Assembly (NCBI GenBank): GCA_020047775.1
Contig: JAIFNK010000218.1
Span: 1-16,646, forward strand
Direction: 5' to 3'
DNA length: 16,646 nucleotides
DNA from: Akkermansia sp.
GTDB taxonomy: Bacteria > Verrucomicrobiota > Verrucomicrobiia > Verrucomicrobiales > Akkermansiaceae
The notes beneath the pieces were generated by a model. That model did not search any database and had not been told where the DNA came from. It worked only from the letters and a program-made list of their open reading frames with translations. Positions 14,086-16,646 of the stretch are shown one piece after another (position 1 is the stretch's first letter; every line of letters begins with the position of its first letter). Position numbers and translations under genes: made by a program.

Positions 14086-16548
14086 ATGACCTATCCCGTG
14101 CCTCCTCCGTCGCATTCCCTCTTGTCCATCCGTCGGGCACTTTCCCCTTTTGTCTGGCTGGCTTTGCTCTCGTCACCCTCGTTCGCCGGCCCGGTCCAGC
14201 TCTCCGGCATCCACCCGCAGCTCGCGATGTTCAACGAGGAAGGCGAGTGCGGCACCGGAGCGGTCGTGCCCTGGGCGGACCGCCTGTGGGTAGTCACCTA
14301 TGCGCCGCACATGCCGAAGGGTTCTTCCGACAAGCTCTACAAAATCACGCCGGACCTCAGGCAAATCATCCGCCCGGAATCGATCGGCGGCACGCCCGCG
14401 AACCGCCTGATCCACGACGAGTCCGGCCAGTTGTTCATCGGCCCCTACGCCATCGACCGCTCGGGCAAGGTCCGCACCATTCCCTACACCGCCCTGTTCG
14501 GGCGCCCCACCGGCACCGCCCGCCACCTCACCGATCCGGCAGGAAAAGTCGTGTATGCGACGATGGAGGAGGGGATCTACGAGGTGAATGTGAAAACCCT
14601 CGCCGCCACCGAACTGTGGGCCGATGAGCAGACCGAAACCGACCGCCGGAAAGCCAATCTCCCCGGTTACCACGGCAAGGGTTTCTACTCGGGCCAAGGC
14701 GTCCATGTTTACTCGAACAATGGTGAACATGGCAAGGAGGCGAAAGCCCGTCCCGACATTCCATCCGGCGTGCTCGCCGAGTGGGACGGCAAGGCGGATG
14801 GATGGACCGTCGTCCGCCGCAACCAGTTCACCGAAATCACCGGCCCCGGCGGCATCCACGGCAGCAGGAACCCCGCCACCGATCCGATCTGGGCGGTCGG
14901 CTGGGACGCCAAGTCGCTCTTGTTAGGCGTGCGCGGTGCGAAAGACGGCTGGCGCTTCTTCCGCCTGCCCAAGGGTTCGCATTCCTACGACGGCGCCCAC
15001 GGCTGGAACACCGAGTGGCCGCGCATCCGCGAGATCGGCGAGACGGATTTCCTGATGACCATGCACGGAACGATGTGGCGCTTCCCGGCGGATTTCGGCG
15101 TTGATGATTTCACCGGCATCCGCCCGCGCTCGAACTACCTCAAGGTGATCGGCGACTTCTGCCGCTGGAATGATCACGTCGTCTTCGGCTGCGACGACAC
15201 CGCGAAAGCCGAGTTTCTCAACAAGCGCCAGGCGAAGGGGAAAATCCCCGCGCCGCAATCACAGTCGAACCTGTGGTTTGTAAAACCGGAAGCGATCGAC
15301 CACATCGGCCCCGTGATCGGCCGCGGTGCCGTGTGGATGAAAGAAGACCTCGCCGCGGGCGCGGTGTCCGATTCCTATCTGTTCTCTGGTTATGCCAAGC
15401 GCGGCCTCCATCTCGCACACGAGACGGCGGATGCCGTGACGTTTATCATCGAAACCGGTGACGGACGCGATGCTTGGTCGGGACTGCGGACAGTCAGGTT
15501 GGATCCAAAGGCATATTCCTTCATCGACTTCCCGGCCACCGCGCCCGGCGAGTGGATCCGGGTCCGGACGGCGGATCCTGTTAGCCATGCGGCCGCCGTC
15601 TTCACCTACCGCGCAGCGGACGAGCGCGGTGAATCGGCCGACCCGGTCTTCGACGGGCTTTCAAAACCCGGCGAGTCCCGCACCGGCGGCGTGGTGCTGG
15701 CCCGCGGCGATGGCAGCAAAACCCTGTCGTTTGCCGCGCTCGGTGCCGATGGCAAACCAGCGGGATGTTACCAACTCGATGCCGAACTGAAGCTTCGCCG
15801 CATGGACGATGCGACCGCCGCCGACTCCATCCGCAAGCAGGCGGCAATTCCGTTAAACGTGCTCCGCGCCGACGAGGCTTCGGTCATCTACACCGACGAA
15901 CAAGGCAAGCGCTGGCGGCTCCCGAAAGGTGACGCTCCCGGCTTATCCGGATTCGGTGGCTACCGGATCGCACGCGAAGTTTCCACCGAGCGCGACCTGC
16001 TCCACACCGAGGGCGGTTTTTACGAACTCCCCGCCAACAATGCCGGCGGCATCGCGAAGGTCCGCCCGGTGGCCACCCATAACCGCCTCGTGCACGACTT
16101 CTGCTCCTATCGCGGACTCTTGATCATGAGCGGCGTCGCCACCGATGCGCCATCGAACAACCCGCACATCCTCCGCTCCGACGACAACAAGGTCGCGCTG
16201 TGGGCCGGTTCCATCGATGACGTCTGGAAACTCGGTAAACCACGCGGCACCGGCGGCCCGTGGGAAGGCACGAAGGTGAAAGCAGGCGAAGCCTCCGATC
16301 CCTATCTGATGACCGCCTACGACAAAAAAACCCTGCAACTCCGTTTCGACGATCCCGCCAACGACAGCCTCCACATCACCGCGCAGATCGACATCCACGG
16401 CGACGGCACCTGGGTCGATTACCAACGCTTCGCTCTCAAAACCGGCAATACCACCACCCACGAGTTTCCCGACGGTTTCTCCGCCTACTGGATCCGCTTC
16501 GTCAGCGATGAAGATGCCACGGTAAGTGCCCAACTGATCTACCGATGA
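14086..16548 (+). CDS. Large conserved secreted protein with an internal C-terminal duplication, function unknown
   Basis: This 820-residue protein has a signal peptide (RRALSPFVWLALLSSPSFA, cleavage near 34). The N-terminal half (about 45-350) is beta-rich with recurring Gly/Trp/Tyr-aromatic blades (GTGAVVPWADRLWVVTYAPH, GGTPANRLIHDESGQLFIGP, ATMEEGIYEVN, GYHGKGFYSGQGVHVYSNNG), as in a beta propeller. Two copies of a module follow: about 357-509, starting DFCRWNDHVVFG and ending AAVFTYR, and about 670-819, starting DFCSYRGLLIMSG and ending SAQLIYR. Both contain W...ID..W/G, AG..SD.YL...Y.K, GDG.W and FP.....WIR. No catalytic motif is recognised. I chose the ATG at 14086 because the signal peptide begins there. 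A GTG at 13978 overlapping the previous stop would add 36 residues in front of it. It lies 104 bp after the C25-like gene, so co-transcription is likely. Confidence 0.8.
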   Translation: MTYPVPPPSHSLLSIRRALSPFVWLALLSSPSFAGPVQLSGIHPQLAMFNEEGECGTGAVVPWADRLWVVTYAPHMPKGSSDKLYKITPDLRQIIRPESIGGTPANRLIHDESGQLFIGPYAIDRSGKVRTIPYTALFGRPTGTARHLTDPAGKVVYATMEEGIYEVNVKTLAATELWADEQTETDRRKANLPGYHGKGFYSGQGVHVYSNNGEHGKEAKARPDIPSGVLAEWDGKADGWTVVRRNQFTEITGPGGIHGSRNPATDPIWAVGWDAKSLLLGVRGAKDGWRFFRLPKGSHSYDGAHGWNTEWPRIREIGETDFLMTMHGTMWRFPADFGVDDFTGIRPRSNYLKVIGDFCRWNDHVVFGCDDTAKAEFLNKRQAKGKIPAPQSQSNLWFVKPEAIDHIGPVIGRGAVWMKEDLAAGAVSDSYLFSGYAKRGLHLAHETADAVTFIIETGDGRDAWSGLRTVRLDPKAYSFIDFPATAPGEWIRVRTADPVSHAAAVFTYRAADERGESADPVFDGLSKPGESRTGGVVLARGDGSKTLSFAALGADGKPAGCYQLDAELKLRRMDDATAADSIRKQAAIPLNVLRADEASVIYTDEQGKRWRLPKGDAPGLSGFGGYRIAREVSTERDLLHTEGGFYELPANNAGGIAKVRPVATHNRLVHDFCSYRGLLIMSGVATDAPSNNPHILRSDDNKVALWAGSIDDVWKLGKPRGTGGPWEGTKVKAGEASDPYLMTAYDKKTLQLRFDDPANDSLHITAQIDIHGDGTWVDYQRFALKTGNTTTHEFPDGFSAYWIRFVSDEDATVSAQLIYR

Positions 16549-16566
16549 TCGCCCGCTCTGAAAATT

Positions 16567-16646
16567 GGCAGGGACCGACCTCCGGGCGGTCCAGCGAAAG
16601 AAGAGCAAGTGCGAAGCCCGGCAGGGACCGACCTCCGGGCGGTCCA
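16567..16646. repeat. Two 27-bp palindromic direct repeats at the window end
   Basis: Two identical 27-bp copies lie at 16567-16593 and 16620-16646, separated by 26 bp, giving a period of 53 bp. Each copy holds the arms GGACCG and CGGTCC around a 9-base centre, so it can form a hairpin. The second copy ends exactly at the window edge, so an array may continue. No cas gene is nearby. Best described as an extragenic palindromic repeat; a CRISPR-like array is less likely. Confidence 0.6.

Noticed and set aside
16567..16646. CRISPR array
   Set aside because: There are only two repeats and one 26-bp spacer, with no cas genes, and the hairpin-rich repeat resembles extragenic palindromes. It cannot be excluded until the flanking sequence is seen.

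Overview
The window is GC-rich and gene-dense, with weak or absent Shine-Dalgarno sequences and many secreted proteins. It encodes a GH106-type alpha-L-rhamnosidase, a sulfatase remnant, a gingipain-like (C25) protein and a large conserved two-half secreted protein, next to ordinary housekeeping genes. Together these suggest a member of the Verrucomicrobia (Verrucomicrobiaceae/Luteolibacter-like). Planctomycetes or a related PVC lineage is possible. This assignment rests on protein character alone, because the window has no rRNA or other marker gene.

Region 1 (1-2118): the 3' end of a coiled-coil protein converges on a four-TM, long coiled-coil DUF4407 membrane protein on the minus strand. 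Region 2 (2227-4206): a vapBC-type toxin-antitoxin pair overlaps by ATGA and is followed by a dGTP triphosphohydrolase gene. A strong inverted repeat fills the whole gap between vapC and dgt. Region 3 (4375-7202): a BT1/folate-biopterin-family MFS transporter converges on a minus-strand group of hpt (hypoxanthine-guanine phosphoribosyltransferase), an FtsB/DivIC-like septum protein and a small membrane or exported protein. The hpt-ftsB gap carries several inverted repeats.

Region 4 (7301-16548), all on the plus strand, is the accessory part. It holds a secreted GH106 rhamnosidase-like enzyme, a conserved beta-rich protein that has lost its natural N-terminus, a sulfatase collapsed to its signal peptide plus C-terminal tail, a secreted C25-like cysteine peptidase homologue, and an 820-residue secreted protein with an internal duplication. 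It looks like part of a sulfated, rhamnose-containing polysaccharide-degradation locus that has undergone deletions: two of five genes are damaged, and the C25-like gene still overlaps the sulfatase stop by ATGA.

The window ends in two copies of a 27-bp palindromic repeat, 53 bp apart, which probably continue beyond the edge. The most interesting items are the gingipain-like protein beside the duplicated 820-residue protein, the sulfatase collapse, the hairpin before dgt, and the terminal repeat. No CRISPR-cas, phage, transposase, tRNA or rRNA gene was seen.
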